DNA from: a virus
Virus record (IMG/VR): IMGVR_UViG_3300030406_006326
Span: 1 to 37,684 of that record
Length of the DNA: 37,684 nt
Strand: one strand, 5' to 3'
Positions 9,383 to 19,700 of the stretch are shown here, piece after piece. The position numbers and the translations under genes are program-made. The notes beneath the pieces were generated by a model that searched no databases, was not told the origin of the DNA, and worked only from the letters and a program-made list of their open reading frames with translations. Within the stretch, counting starts at the first letter, position 1; every line of letters starts with the position of its first letter.

Positions 9383-9779
9383 ACTACAAGGCATATCACC
9401 AAAAATTCCTCTAGTGTATGATGGCACTGATGGGCCTTACCAGCTTAATAAAAACATTGGCGAAGCAATAAAACAAAACCTAAAAATGCTATTGTTGACA
9501 TCTCCAGGGGAAAGAATAATGGTTCCTAATTTTGGGGTTGGTCTTTATGGCTTCTTATTTGAAAATATTACTTCTTCGACATTTAGTAGCTTAGCTAGCA
9601 AGATAACAGAACAGGTTAATTTTTATATACCAGCAGTCAATATAGAAGAGATTGACTTCAACACTAGTGATACAGATCCTACATTACAATTTAATGAAGT
9701 TCGGGTCTCAATAAAATATAATATATCGCCCTTCAATCAGAGAGACGAGTTGATAATAACATCAACGACGACTAATTAA
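9375..9779 (+). CDS. 25: Baseplate wedge protein gp25 (GPW/gp25 family)
   Basis: This protein of 134 residues has the length usual for the family. The core motif GERIMVPNFGVGLYGFLFE (residues 45-63) corresponds to the conserved 'EPR' region shared by T4 gp25, P2 gpW and type VI secretion TssE. N-terminal KNIGEAIKQNLKMLLLTSPGER fits the helix before it, and the C-terminal beta strands also fit. gp25 attaches the tail sheath to the wedge and helps trigger contraction. The ATG lies inside the end of the preceding gene, with an eight-base overlap and no strong ribosome site, so translation is probably coupled. gp6 follows 17 bases later, the usual pairing. Confidence 0.9.
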   Translation: MTKLQGISPKIPLVYDGTDGPYQLNKNIGEAIKQNLKMLLLTSPGERIMVPNFGVGLYGFLFENITSSTFSSLASKITEQVNFYIPAVNIEEIDFNTSDTDPTLQFNEVRVSIKYNISPFNQRDELIITSTTTN

Positions 9780-9796
9780 TATCGGGAAAAAACAAA

Positions 9797-11593
9797 ATGG
9801 CAAAAAGACCGATAAATTATACAAGCAGAGATTTTGAGTCAATCAAGAATGACTTAGAGAACTATGCCAAAAGGTACTATCCAACGACATTCAAAGATTT
9901 TAGCGAAGCTTCTTTTGGTGCTCTGATGTTAGATTTGGTTGCTTATGTTGGCGATCAGTTGTCATTTTATGCAGATTTTCAAGCAAATGAGAGTTTCTTA
10001 GATAGCGCTATAAGATATGATAGTGTGATAAGACTTTCTGAAACACTTGGTTATAAGAATCAAGGAGTTGGAAAGTCTACAGGGGAGATCTCTGTTTACA
10101 TGCTAGTTCCCGTATCTGCAACGAGTCGAGCACCAAATGTAGACTATTTGCCGATCTTACAAAAGGGAAGCGTTTTTAACGGAGAGAATGGGGCAACATA
10201 CACGCTAATAGCAGATATAGACTTTTCTGATCCAAGCAACGAGATAACAGTTGCTAGAACCGACTCTACAACAGGTAATCCAACTTATTTTGCTGTCAAG
10301 GCTAAGGGTCAAGTTGTTTCAGGTCAACAATTCCAAGAAACAATAACTATTGGTGATTATCAAAGATTCTTAAGGCTATCTTTAGGAAGACCAAATATAA
10401 CAGAAATATTATCAATTGTTGACTCACAAGGTAATGAATATTACGAAGTAGAAAACCTATCACAAGATGTGGTCTTCTCTCAGGTTAAAAATGTAAGTCC
10501 TACTTCTAGAGACAGTGTTCCTTATACTCTTAGGGTTAAACCTGTGCCCAGAAGGTTCACAACAGAGTTCTCTCCAGATGGCGTCACCAGGGTTCAGTTT
10601 GGGTATGGTTCTGAAAATAATTTGACTGGCGATACTATAGCAGACCCTGCTGACGTTGTGTTAAATGTTGACAGTAAGCCATATGTCACACAAACTACGT
10701 TTGATCCAACAAACCTAATTCAAACAGATAAGTTTGGTGTTGTCCCAGTCAATACAACTCTGACAGTAACTTACACTGCTAATACTAGCAACGTATCAAA
10801 CGCCTCGGTCGGTGCAGTCAACACAATTATTAGTCCTGATTTATTGTTTAGAAATAGAGGCAGTCTTTCTGAGGCAGTAATCGGTGTAATGATAGAATCT
10901 ATAGAAGTTGAGAATGAGCAACAGATTCTAGGCGACACAGAACAACTTACACCAGAAGAAATAAAAATTAGAGCTTTTGGTAGTTATGCAGCACAAAGTC
11001 GTGCAGTTACTAAGACTGATTATATTAATCTAGCCTACAGAATGCCTTCAAAATTTGGCAAAGTAAAAAGAGTAAACATTGCAAGAGATAAAAACTCTCT
11101 TAAGAGAAACCTCAACATGTATGTTTTGTCTGAGAACTCGACAGGGAATCTAACTTTAGCTAATGATACTTTAAAACAAAACCTTAAAGTTTGGCTAGAT
11201 AATTACAGAATGGTTAACGATACCATTGATATACTAGATGGTAAAATTATCAACTTAGGTATAAGATATGAAATATTGCCTGATATTGATGTTAATCGTT
11301 TTGATTTGATTAATGAATGTACGCAAGCTCTTCAAGAGGACTTTTTAACAGTCAATTTCAATTTGGGCGAATCAGTTTATATATCTGATATTTACAAGGT
11401 CCTAAACAATGTCCCAGGCGTCACAGATACAACAAATGTAGAGTTGTATAGTATCTCTGGTGGTGCTTATAGTAATATTGTTTATGATGTAGATAGTAAT
11501 CTTTCCCCCGATGGTAGATTCTTGAGAATACCAGAAGATTCTGTAGCAGAGATTTTGTTGCCAAACACAGATATTGTCGGAGTAATAGCATAA
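9797..11593 (+). CDS. 6: Baseplate wedge protein gp6 / baseplate J-like
   Basis: The protein has 598 residues, somewhat shorter than T4 gp6. The N-terminus (INYTSRDFESIKNDLENYA, then FGALMLDLVAYVGDQLSFY) is the classic opening of gp6-like wedge proteins. Residues about 388-425, TPEEIKIRAFGSYAAQSR followed by AVTKTDYINLAY, carry the baseplate J signature in which an Arg-x-Val-Thr-x-x-Asp-Tyr segment begins the conserved core. In T4, two gp6 copies and one gp7 form the wedge core, and gp6 dimers link wedges into a ring. The gene follows gp25 and precedes the DNRLRE-like and gp7-like genes by short gaps or overlaps, which suggests one co-translated baseplate set. Confidence 0.88.
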   Translation: MAKRPINYTSRDFESIKNDLENYAKRYYPTTFKDFSEASFGALMLDLVAYVGDQLSFYADFQANESFLDSAIRYDSVIRLSETLGYKNQGVGKSTGEISVYMLVPVSATSRAPNVDYLPILQKGSVFNGENGATYTLIADIDFSDPSNEITVARTDSTTGNPTYFAVKAKGQVVSGQQFQETITIGDYQRFLRLSLGRPNITEILSIVDSQGNEYYEVENLSQDVVFSQVKNVSPTSRDSVPYTLRVKPVPRRFTTEFSPDGVTRVQFGYGSENNLTGDTIADPADVVLNVDSKPYVTQTTFDPTNLIQTDKFGVVPVNTTLTVTYTANTSNVSNASVGAVNTIISPDLLFRNRGSLSEAVIGVMIESIEVENEQQILGDTEQLTPEEIKIRAFGSYAAQSRAVTKTDYINLAYRMPSKFGKVKRVNIARDKNSLKRNLNMYVLSENSTGNLTLANDTLKQNLKVWLDNYRMVNDTIDILDGKIINLGIRYEILPDIDVNRFDLINECTQALQEDFLTVNFNLGESVYISDIYKVLNNVPGVTDTTNVELYSISGGAYSNIVYDVDSNLSPDGRFLRIPEDSVAEILLPNTDIVGVIA

Positions 11594-11594
11594 A

Positions 11595-13079
11595 ATGGGC
11601 ATAAAAAAATATTACGCAACAAAAGATAACACAATTACAAACGCCTTTAAGGCAGATTTAACTACTAGAGGTACGGGTTCAAATATGGGCGCTGCCGATG
11701 TGTTAGAGGCTTTTGTTATCCACGGACAAACTTCGGCTTCAATTGATGCTACAAATGCGGAGCAAAGCAGAATTATAATAGAGTTTCCTGTCGATTCTAT
11801 TCAAACAGATATTAGTAATGGAATACTTCCAGCAAATACAGGAAGTATAAAATTTCATCTCAATCTTTATAACGCTCCTCATGGCTCAACTACGCCTGAG
11901 GATTTTACACTAGACCTTAAGATGCTATCTCAAAGCTGGACAGAGGGTCGTGGTCTAGACATGGACAACTATTCAGATATTGGAGTTTCTAATTGGGTAG
12001 ATAGGTCAAGTGGAACACAGTGGGCTGTGACTGGTGGTGTATATCTTTATGGGGATAATACTTCTGCTAGTTTAAACTTTGAAACAGGGCTAGAGAACGT
12101 TTCAGTAGACGTATCTGAGCAGGTCTATAAGTGGCTAGGTACCACCGACAATTATGGGTTTATGTTGAGGTTTCCAGACAGTGATGTGTCTGGATCGGAT
12201 AGTTTATATACAAAGAAATTTTTTGGTAGAACCAGTGAATTTTTTCACTACCAGCCAACAATCGAAGCTAGGTGGGATTCTTCGAGAAAAGATAACAGAG
12301 GAAATTTTTATATAAGCAGTAGCATCGCACCAGGGTCTGACAATCTCAATACATTATATTTGTATAATGTCGTTCGAGGTCAGTTGCAAAACATACCAAA
12401 CCTCGACGGAAACAGGCTCAAGGTTGAAATATATTCAGGAAGCACTGGACCCCTCGGCGACCCACTTATGATCACAGATGAAAATGGATCTTCTGTAAAT
12501 GAAGTAACTGCTGGACTCCTTGAGGAAAACGGCAACATTGTGACTGGTGTGTACACTGCCTCTTTTGCATCAACAAGTTCTATTGATACCGTGTTTGATG
12601 TTTGGTGGACAGGTTCAGCACCAAGAGTAGAATATTATACTGGTTCATATGAGCCAATTTCTTTTGCGACCTCAGATTTGTTGTACGATAGATCTTACAT
12701 AACAACTATAACAAATCTAGATGACAAATACAAGAAAGGTCAAAAGCCAAAACTTCGTGTATTTGTCAGGGATAAGGACTGGAGTCCAAACATTTATACA
12801 GTCGCAAATGCTACTGTTGAAACAACAATCATTGAAGATGCTTACTATCGTATTTTCCGATCAATCGACAATCTAGAAATAGTCCCTTATGGAACTGGAA
12901 GCTCAAGCAACAACTTCACTCGCTTATCATATGATGTGAGCGGGAACTATTTTGAATTAGATACTTCATGTTTAGAACCTGGCTATATGTATGGAATTAA
13001 GTTTGCCTACTATTTACAAGGTGAATACAGAGAACAATCCGAAGTGTTCAAATTTAAAATAGAAGAAGATGATGTATGA
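11595..13079 (+). CDS. DNRLRE-like beta-sandwich virion protein, baseplate-associated
   Basis: The protein has 494 residues. The first ~150 resemble the DNRLRE/carbohydrate-binding-like fold: an N-terminal strand with ITNAFKADLTTRGTGSNMGA, a central SRIIIEFPVDSI strand, and SQSWTEGRGLDMDNYSDIG, the acidic Trp-containing loop typical of these domains. Later residues alternate short strands rich in Ser, Thr and Gly, consistent with stacked Ig-like domains (for example ITTITNLDDKYKKGQKPKLRV). There is no signal peptide. The gene sits between gp6 and the gp7-like gene and overlaps the next gene by four bases (ATGA). It probably decorates or stabilises the wedge, possibly binding a surface glycan. 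The fold call is by motif and the function is inferred. Confidence 0.55.
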   Translation: MGIKKYYATKDNTITNAFKADLTTRGTGSNMGAADVLEAFVIHGQTSASIDATNAEQSRIIIEFPVDSIQTDISNGILPANTGSIKFHLNLYNAPHGSTTPEDFTLDLKMLSQSWTEGRGLDMDNYSDIGVSNWVDRSSGTQWAVTGGVYLYGDNTSASLNFETGLENVSVDVSEQVYKWLGTTDNYGFMLRFPDSDVSGSDSLYTKKFFGRTSEFFHYQPTIEARWDSSRKDNRGNFYISSSIAPGSDNLNTLYLYNVVRGQLQNIPNLDGNRLKVEIYSGSTGPLGDPLMITDENGSSVNEVTAGLLEENGNIVTGVYTASFASTSSIDTVFDVWWTGSAPRVEYYTGSYEPISFATSDLLYDRSYITTITNLDDKYKKGQKPKLRVFVRDKDWSPNIYTVANATVETTIIEDAYYRIFRSIDNLEIVPYGTGSSSNNFTRLSYDVSGNYFELDTSCLEPGYMYGIKFAYYLQGEYREQSEVFKFKIEEDDV

Positions 13080-13543
13080 GCAGCCTAAAGAGTTTATATC
13101 AAAACAACAAAGAAGGCACAACGGTAAGTAAGTACCTAAAGCAGACCTCACCAGATACTGTTGGTTCTGGTGTGGAATCTGAGGCTCATTTAGAGTCTCT
13201 TAATAAGCGTAGTAAATATTTTCTTCCACCCATTGATTACTCAAAGCCAGAGAACTTTGTTAAATTTGGCTCAGCTTACGAATACTATAAGAATACATTT
13301 GATTATATCTCAAGCTACTACCCATATGACGGTTCAGGGTTAGAGAAAACTAATTTTTATAATGATATAAATCCACTAGAAAAGTATATGCTTGAGGCAG
13401 TTTATCCTAGATCAACGGGTCATGTATTTATAGGATACCCATACAAGCTGTCTTCTACTAACGCATCTCAATATGATGAGATAACAACTGCAAATTATAT
13501 TCAAGTAAAAGGCGGGCCTCATAAAAATACAAAATTTGATTAG
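13076..13543 (+). CDS. N-terminal part of LamG-containing gp7-like wedge protein, ended by in-frame TAG
   Basis: These 155 codons lie before a TAG at 13541. The start overlaps the preceding stop as ATGA, so translation is probably coupled. The segment ends in the middle of what looks like a LamG (concanavalin-like) domain: NYIQVKGGPHKNTKFD is the usual lead-in strand. After the TAG the same frame stays open for 1058 more codons, starting with NLEFGGPSGSTVEFFLKKDS, the next LamG strands. Read through the stop, the gene would have 1214 residues. I therefore regard this as the front of one gene and not as a separate 155-residue protein. The stop may be a real mutation, a programmed leaky stop, or a sequence error. 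See the second part at 13652. Confidence 0.6.
   Translation: MSSLKSLYQNNKEGTTVSKYLKQTSPDTVGSGVESEAHLESLNKRSKYFLPPIDYSKPENFVKFGSAYEYYKNTFDYISSYYPYDGSGLEKTNFYNDINPLEKYMLEAVYPRSTGHVFIGYPYKLSSTNASQYDEITTANYIQVKGGPHKNTKFD
13541..13543 (+). other. In-frame amber codon inside the LamG wedge gene
   Basis: TAG at codon 156 separates two open stretches of the same frame that together make one domain-continuous protein. The next codon is GCA. TAG is used as a normal stop at the ends of five other genes here (3465, 16720, 31989, 33097 and 34310). After three of these (3465, 16720, 31989) another stop follows within three codons in the same frame. A genome-wide change in the meaning of TAG is therefore unlikely. 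Confidence 0.8.
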
Positions 13544-13651
13544 GCAAAACAAAGAACATCTAATTTAGAGTTTGGCGGACCAAGTGGATCGACTGTAGAG
13601 TTCTTCCTCAAAAAAGATTCTTTAATAAATCCAGTTACGGATTCTAGAAGA

Positions 13652-16600
13652 ATGCCAATTATGGATCTTACGAATGGAGTGTCAGTAAACAATTCTGCTA
13701 GTTCTGATTATGGAAGGTTTAGAATATCTCTTCACGAAGGGTCTGAAACTCAATTTTTCGTAACTATGCTTTCTGGGACAAATGGGTTTGTTGAGTCTCC
13801 AGTGCCATCTACTGCTGGTCAGATAACAATTTCAGATGCAACTTGGAGAAACTTTTCTTTTGTCTTTAAAACAGACTCAACACCGCCTACTATAGATTTC
13901 TATGTAAACGGCGAATGTATTGAAACAGGCATAACAGCTTCAGTGGTCGCTGGATATGATGGTACAGTTCCAATCGGTCAAGTTACGGGGACAATGATAG
14001 CAAACATAGGAGCCCTCCGGGAGAGCCCAGAAGGATACGGGGGACTTGCCCTACCTGAGGGGACAGGAAAATTGTCTGCTTCAATTGATGAGTTTAGGTT
14101 CTGGAAAGCAGAAAGATCAAGCCAAGATATAGGAAGACATTGGTTCACTAACGTAGAGGGTGGAAGCGATAAGTATGATGCAAATGTTTCCCTGGGAGCA
14201 TACTTTAAATTCAACGAAGGTATAACGGGAGATCAAAATACAGACAAGGTGATATTAGATTATTCTGGTAGAATCTCTAATGGGGAATACGTTGGATATT
14301 CTTCTACAATCGGGTATTCTAGAAGCACTGGGTCAGCAATTGATCAATTGTCATTGGAATCAGTTTCTGAGCGTGGCGATCCAATCATCAGAAAAAACAA
14401 TCCTCTTTACATTGCATCTAAAAATAGATATGAACTTAGCGGGTCAAATTATGATTACACTAATAATGCTAGGTTATTAAACCATTTGCCAAATTGGATT
14501 ATCGAAGCAGAAGAAAATAGTGAAAACGAGATTATTAATCTGACTCAAATAATAGCTGGCTATTTTGACACTTTGTATAATCAATTAACATCCTTAAAGA
14601 AACTAAAATACAATCAATATGTTAGTGGTAGTTTAACTGATTCTATTGATGAGTTTCCTTATAACGACAGGTTGGTTGAGAATTTTGGATTACAGACTCC
14701 TGAGCTTTTTGAGAATGCAGATGTTTTATCTCAATTTTTCCAAAGGGATGAAGAGATAAACTTTGATCAACAACTTGTTGATATTAAGAATTCAATTTAT
14801 AAAAACATATACAATAACTTAAATTTTATCCTTAAATCCAAGGGGCATGAAAAGTCAATAAGAAACTTCATAAGATGTCTAGGGGTCGGAGATAACATAT
14901 TAGCCTTTAACACTTATTCAGATGATCTAGATTTTGAGTTGACTAGTAGTTATTATCCGTCTGTCAGTACAAAGAAATATATTGATTTTACAACCTTAAG
15001 AAATCAGTCAGACTCAGAGGCTACAGTGTATCAATATTATGATTCGCTAAATGCAAATTCTGTTGGATTAATATCCAGTTCAACTCTTTTGGACGAATAT
15101 GCTTTTACATTGCAGTCTGAAGTTGTTTTTCCAAACAAGGATAAGCAAGATGTTCTAACATATATAACTCCCCAGGTGGTTACTTCTTCTTTGTTTGGGT
15201 TCCATACTCCTTTGGAGACTAGTCCCACTTCTGTAGATTTAACTTGGGAGTCAGCAGCGGATGATTGGGGGCTACAAGTATATGCAATAAGGGAACCAGG
15301 AGAATATGCAGAAATAGTCTCTCCACAATCAAGAGTTAAAGACGCATATTTTGCAGTTAAAAACAGGGCTGGAGACACTCTTCTTACATCAAGTGTTTTT
15401 CGGAATGTTTATGATAATTCTAAGTGGAATCTTTCGCTAACTGTTAAGCCTAATAGGTATCCGTTTTCTGACGGAGTTTTAAATACAGAAGTTATCAATA
15501 CAGGCTATGACTTATCTTTGTATGGAGTTAATTTCGAAACAGGAGAAAGACAAAATTATTTCCATGTATCAAGTAGTATAGGGTATTTGTCAGGATCTTC
15601 AACGGTAAATTCAGCAAAGAGAGTTTATATAGGTGCTCACAGAACAAATTATACAGGATCAGTTCTATCTGAAACTGACGTTAATATTGCAAGCACAAGA
15701 TATTGGACAGATTATATCTCTCCTGAGGTGATCGATCTTCATACTAAAGAGGTAGATACTTTTGGCAGACTTCATCCTTCCAGAAACGCATATCTTTTCC
15801 AGACAGCAAGCACAGATGTTAATATACCAAAAATACAAACTCTTGCCCTAAACTGGGATTTTTCAACAATAACAGGGTCTGACTCTTCTGGCAGGTTTAT
15901 AGTCCCTGATGATTCGTATGGAATGAACGATGGATCTTATGAAGCATCCTATCAAGGTGATATGCTGAGCGGGATAAATTTAAGACAACATACAGGTAGA
16001 GGTGATTATTTTAGTGCCCTATCTAAGCCAGCTAGAAAACAATATGTTTACAAAGATACTTTACTACCACCAGAGTACATTGCCTCGAATGAAAATATCA
16101 AAGTACTCTCAGTTGATGATGAGACATTTGGAACATATAAGAAGCCTTCTAGTAGTTTCTTTGCAATAGAAAAAAGCATGTATAGAAGCATCTCTAATCG
16201 TATGTTAGAATTGTTTGCTTCTATCAAAGACTTCAACAACCTTATCGGTGAGCCAGTCAATAAATACCGAATGAACTACAAACACATGGAAAAAATGCGG
16301 GAGATTTTCTTCCGTAAGGTCCAAAATGATATTGTGGATTTACAGAAATATCTTGACTACTACAAGTGGCTTGATACAGCAATGAACCAGATGCTCGATC
16401 AGTTGATGCCTGCTTCAGCACGGTATGCTCCTAATGTTAGAAATGTCATAGAGAGTCATTCTTTGGAAAGAAGTAAGATACAATATAGGGCACCACTATT
16501 GACAGAACCTAAGCCAAGCAGGCGAGGTAATATAATAGAAGGGTCTATTAACGGTGCCCCTGAAGATTTGGGAGTTCCTGGGGACCCAATTTTCCCCGAT

Positions 16601-16720
16601 TCTTTCCCGCCTCTTCAGCCACCAACTGTTGATCCTAGGCTGCTTCCTGGGCAGGAAGTTCTTAGCGAAGGTATATCACCAGGCGGCGCTTTGCCTTTCC
16701 CTGTAGATCCTGAACCTTAG
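13652..16720 (+). CDS. LamG-containing gp7-like baseplate wedge protein, C-terminal part
   Basis: The frame is open from 13544, just after the TAG. The first ATG is 13652, with no good ribosome site, so independent initiation is doubtful. Residues to about nt 14260 complete a LamG domain: WRNFSFVFKTDSTPPTIDFY, then SIDEFRFWKAERSSQDIGRHW. Around nt 14770-14910, VDIKNSIYKNIYNNLNFILK followed by SKGHEKSIRNFIRCLGV resembles the P2 gpI / T4 gp7 core, where a KGT-like turn leads into a helix. Position after gp6 agrees with gp7. The C-terminal region is helical (for example IFFRKVQNDIVDLQKYLDYY) and ends in a Pro-rich tail. gp7 joins gp6 in the wedge, and the lectin-like insertion would be unusual for it. 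The gp7 link rests on short motifs and gene order, so it is moderate. TAG ends the gene. Confidence 0.6.
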   Translation: MPIMDLTNGVSVNNSASSDYGRFRISLHEGSETQFFVTMLSGTNGFVESPVPSTAGQITISDATWRNFSFVFKTDSTPPTIDFYVNGECIETGITASVVAGYDGTVPIGQVTGTMIANIGALRESPEGYGGLALPEGTGKLSASIDEFRFWKAERSSQDIGRHWFTNVEGGSDKYDANVSLGAYFKFNEGITGDQNTDKVILDYSGRISNGEYVGYSSTIGYSRSTGSAIDQLSLESVSERGDPIIRKNNPLYIASKNRYELSGSNYDYTNNARLLNHLPNWIIEAEENSENEIINLTQIIAGYFDTLYNQLTSLKKLKYNQYVSGSLTDSIDEFPYNDRLVENFGLQTPELFENADVLSQFFQRDEEINFDQQLVDIKNSIYKNIYNNLNFILKSKGHEKSIRNFIRCLGVGDNILAFNTYSDDLDFELTSSYYPSVSTKKYIDFTTLRNQSDSEATVYQYYDSLNANSVGLISSSTLLDEYAFTLQSEVVFPNKDKQDVLTYITPQVVTSSLFGFHTPLETSPTSVDLTWESAADDWGLQVYAIREPGEYAEIVSPQSRVKDAYFAVKNRAGDTLLTSSVFRNVYDNSKWNLSLTVKPNRYPFSDGVLNTEVINTGYDLSLYGVNFETGERQNYFHVSSSIGYLSGSSTVNSAKRVYIGAHRTNYTGSVLSETDVNIASTRYWTDYISPEVIDLHTKEVDTFGRLHPSRNAYLFQTASTDVNIPKIQTLALNWDFSTITGSDSSGRFIVPDDSYGMNDGSYEASYQGDMLSGINLRQHTGRGDYFSALSKPARKQYVYKDTLLPPEYIASNENIKVLSVDDETFGTYKKPSSSFFAIEKSMYRSISNRMLELFASIKDFNNLIGEPVNKYRMNYKHMEKMREIFFRKVQNDIVDLQKYLDYYKWLDTAMNQMLDQLMPASARYAPNVRNVIESHSLERSKIQYRAPLLTEPKPSRRGNIIEGSINGAPEDLGVPGDPIFPDSFPPLQPPTVDPRLLPGQEVLSEGISPGGALPFPVDPEP

Positions 16721-16754
16721 AGATAATTATTAACGTAAAGAGACTAGTTATTAA

Positions 16755-19700
16755 ATGGTTAAAAGAAACAAAACAGTAATAGACACAGCACCACCAAGTT
16801 TAAACAAAAGAATAATTGGTGGAGCAAGTCAGAGAAGCGTTCAGCAATTAAATTTGCAAAGCTCAAATAGCTGGCAGTTTAACCACGCCCCAGAATCTGA
16901 TGACGAAACAAAGAACGCCAAGTGGTGGAGAGAAAGAGCACCACGATATAGTGGACCACTTTCATCTTCTGGTGATTTGCTGTATTCTCGCCAAGCTGTT
17001 CAAAGGGAAGTATTAAAAAACGAAAGCAAAAATCGAATAGTTAATTTTCAAGCTGACTTTGATACTACTATTGCTGGTGGTAGTAATCAACCTCTAAACA
17101 AGAGAAGGTTCACAGATAATATAACATTCAGTGAGTTCGAAGATTACTTAGATATAAGCGATGAAATATATCCAGGAATAAAAAAGCGTGCATCGGTCAA
17201 GGCAACATTTGATGGAAAAACCTTTGTCGGTGAGCAGGTATTGCCTTTTAGTGCCTTTAGCTCCAGTCTAAACTCAGGGTATCAGAAATTATTATCGGCA
17301 TATGGTTTTTCAGGCTTAGATTTTGCAAACTTGCATGACGATAAAATTCAGCCTTATGGTGGTGAAGTTCCTATGCAGGGACCTTTTACTGAGAGATTTG
17401 TCGGCGGTATTCAGGCAAGACACAACGCCCCACTAAGAACAAGTGAAAGAAAAGAGCAATTTTCTATAGCACTAGATGGTGGTTTTGCAATAGCTTCAAT
17501 AACAATCGGTATTGGTGGTGGCTTTGCTTTAACAAACTACAATGGAAAAAACGTGACTCTAACTCTAGGTGGAGTTAATTTCGAAACTGAGTTCGATAGT
17601 GGTGCAGATATAGATGAAAGCACTGAAAGTGTGGCAGGTATTGCTGATGCTACAAACGTTAGCGATATAGCAACCGCCCTTAAGAATAGTCTAAACGCTG
17701 CGGTATCAGCACAAGGACTTCGTATTGTTGTTGAATCTTATTCTTCTGGTGCTGTCATTTTTGTATCAGCAGGGGTTCCAGGACCGTCAGTTAATGGGAC
17801 TTCTTTTGCGGGCACTCTTATAGCCAGTATTTATGGTTCTACTGCCGCCTTTGCAGGCGGTACTGCACCATCTGCTACAATTAATTCAATCTCTGGGGAT
17901 AACCCAAGAGGTCAATACTTGCGAGGACAAGGAGCAAAAGCGCCTGTTAACATCAGGAACATAAAAACACTATTTACATCTAATAGCGTTCGTGTTGTGG
18001 GGAACTACCTTAAGAATTACCAAGTGGTTCAAACCAATGATCGACTTGCTAATAATATTGATTATGCTTATAATACAGACAACTACCAGTACAATGCCCC
18101 AACGGCGTTCCTCACTCCCCCAGACAGGAGGTCTCTTGGGCTAACAGGATCTTCTGATTATCCTGCTCCTAGACAAGACGCTGACACTAAAGTCAATAAA
18201 ACCATTATTGTTAATCGGTTTGCATCACCAGGAGATAAGCTAGATTCTAAACAATTATTTAGGGATGTCTTGTCTGATCAATTGTCTCCAAATAGCGCCC
18301 TCCCATTTAGGAATCTATCAGTCAGGCAACCATATCTTGATAAACTTTCAACTCATGCTGCTTTTGGGGGATATGAAAGTGGGAGCACTACGGTAGCATC
18401 CGTACATCAAACACAAAGAAATCAAAGGCAAGTTTTAAAACCTCTGGGTGAATCTTTCATCACGGGGACTATGTTTGATGATTATTTTGTAACACACCCA
18501 ATCCCATATGGGGACAGTACACAATGGTTCTTCTCCCTTTCTGGGTCAGACACACAGACATACAGTGATTACGTTTTATCTGGCTCACGATATCCAGATG
18601 ATATATCTTACTCAAGAACATCTATAGGGTCAGTGGGTGGCTCAGCAAGCTTTACTTGGATTGATGGAAACAGCCATTTCCTCTGGTCTAATAATCCTTT
18701 TAGTTCTCCCTGGTCTCAACTACAGGCTGGGTATGGAAGTGCGGCACAATATCTAAGAAGAAACAATCTATATGAATTGCCTTTTGAGGAAGAAGAGGTA
18801 ACTCAAAAAACCTCTAGAATGTCCAGTAATACTCAGAACAGGACCTATACAGATCAAGCAGGGAATACAATAGTAAATTACTATTCACAACAAATAAAAG
18901 ATACACCAATAAGTTCTCGGTATAAACCACTGGTCCATCAGATTGAGACACTTATAGGGTCTCCATCAGAAACAACAAAACAAAAAACTGTTTTAGATAT
19001 TGAGTACAGTTATGGAAACTCTTTGATGGGTTTTGCTAATCGTGAACTTAACCGACAATTTAAAGGCGATATTAAGTTTGGATATGGTAAAGTAAAGCGT
19101 CCCTATGAAATATTACGCCAAGAGCTAAATAGCGCTGCAAACCGATCTGTAAATAATGTAAACATGATAAAACTGTTTGCTTATGGCGAGACAGTCTTCC
19201 CAAGAGAGATTAATACATACTTGTCTGGAAGTCGTGCGAGATTATCTTTTGCAAATTCTTACTGGAGAGATGATGCAAATATTGGAACCGTGAATACGTT
19301 TTATTCAAATTTTGACGTGCTGTTTTACTCCCCAACTATTCGGAACACCGATAATAGACAGTATCCAAGACTTCTGGCACCTTTCACAACATCTCAGGGA
19401 TTTGTGATTCAATTAGGTGATCAGACTCCGTATAACCCAAACAACCCATTTACTCCAGCTAGTACAGGACCAGGCTCAGCTTCTATATGGCCTATGGATT
19501 CCTATTTGTGGTCTGACTTGTCAGACACTTATGCAGGACCTACCTTTGAGGCTGGCTTGTTTACTGCTTCTGTCATTCTAGCAGATCAATCAACAACAGC
19601 CTGTGGCGAATTGATGAGCACTCATTATGGGACAGTTGTAGATTATATAACAGACAGTACTTCTGCATATGCTACAGCTAGTTTTAGTACATACAATACT

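Noticed and set aside
13541-13543. Genome-wide reassignment of TAG to an amino acid
   Set aside because: TAG ends five other genes in this window, and after three of them (3465, 16720, 31989) a second stop follows within three codons in frame, so TAG acts as a stop here.
15037-15378. Minus-strand frame of 113 codons
   Set aside because: It lies wholly inside the wedge gene, has no promoter or ribosome site, and all other supported genes are on the + strand.
16721-16754. Possible terminator between the wedge and 2179-residue genes
   Set aside because: The AT-rich repeats (TTATTAA) do not form a GC-rich stem followed by a T run, so there is no support for a terminator.
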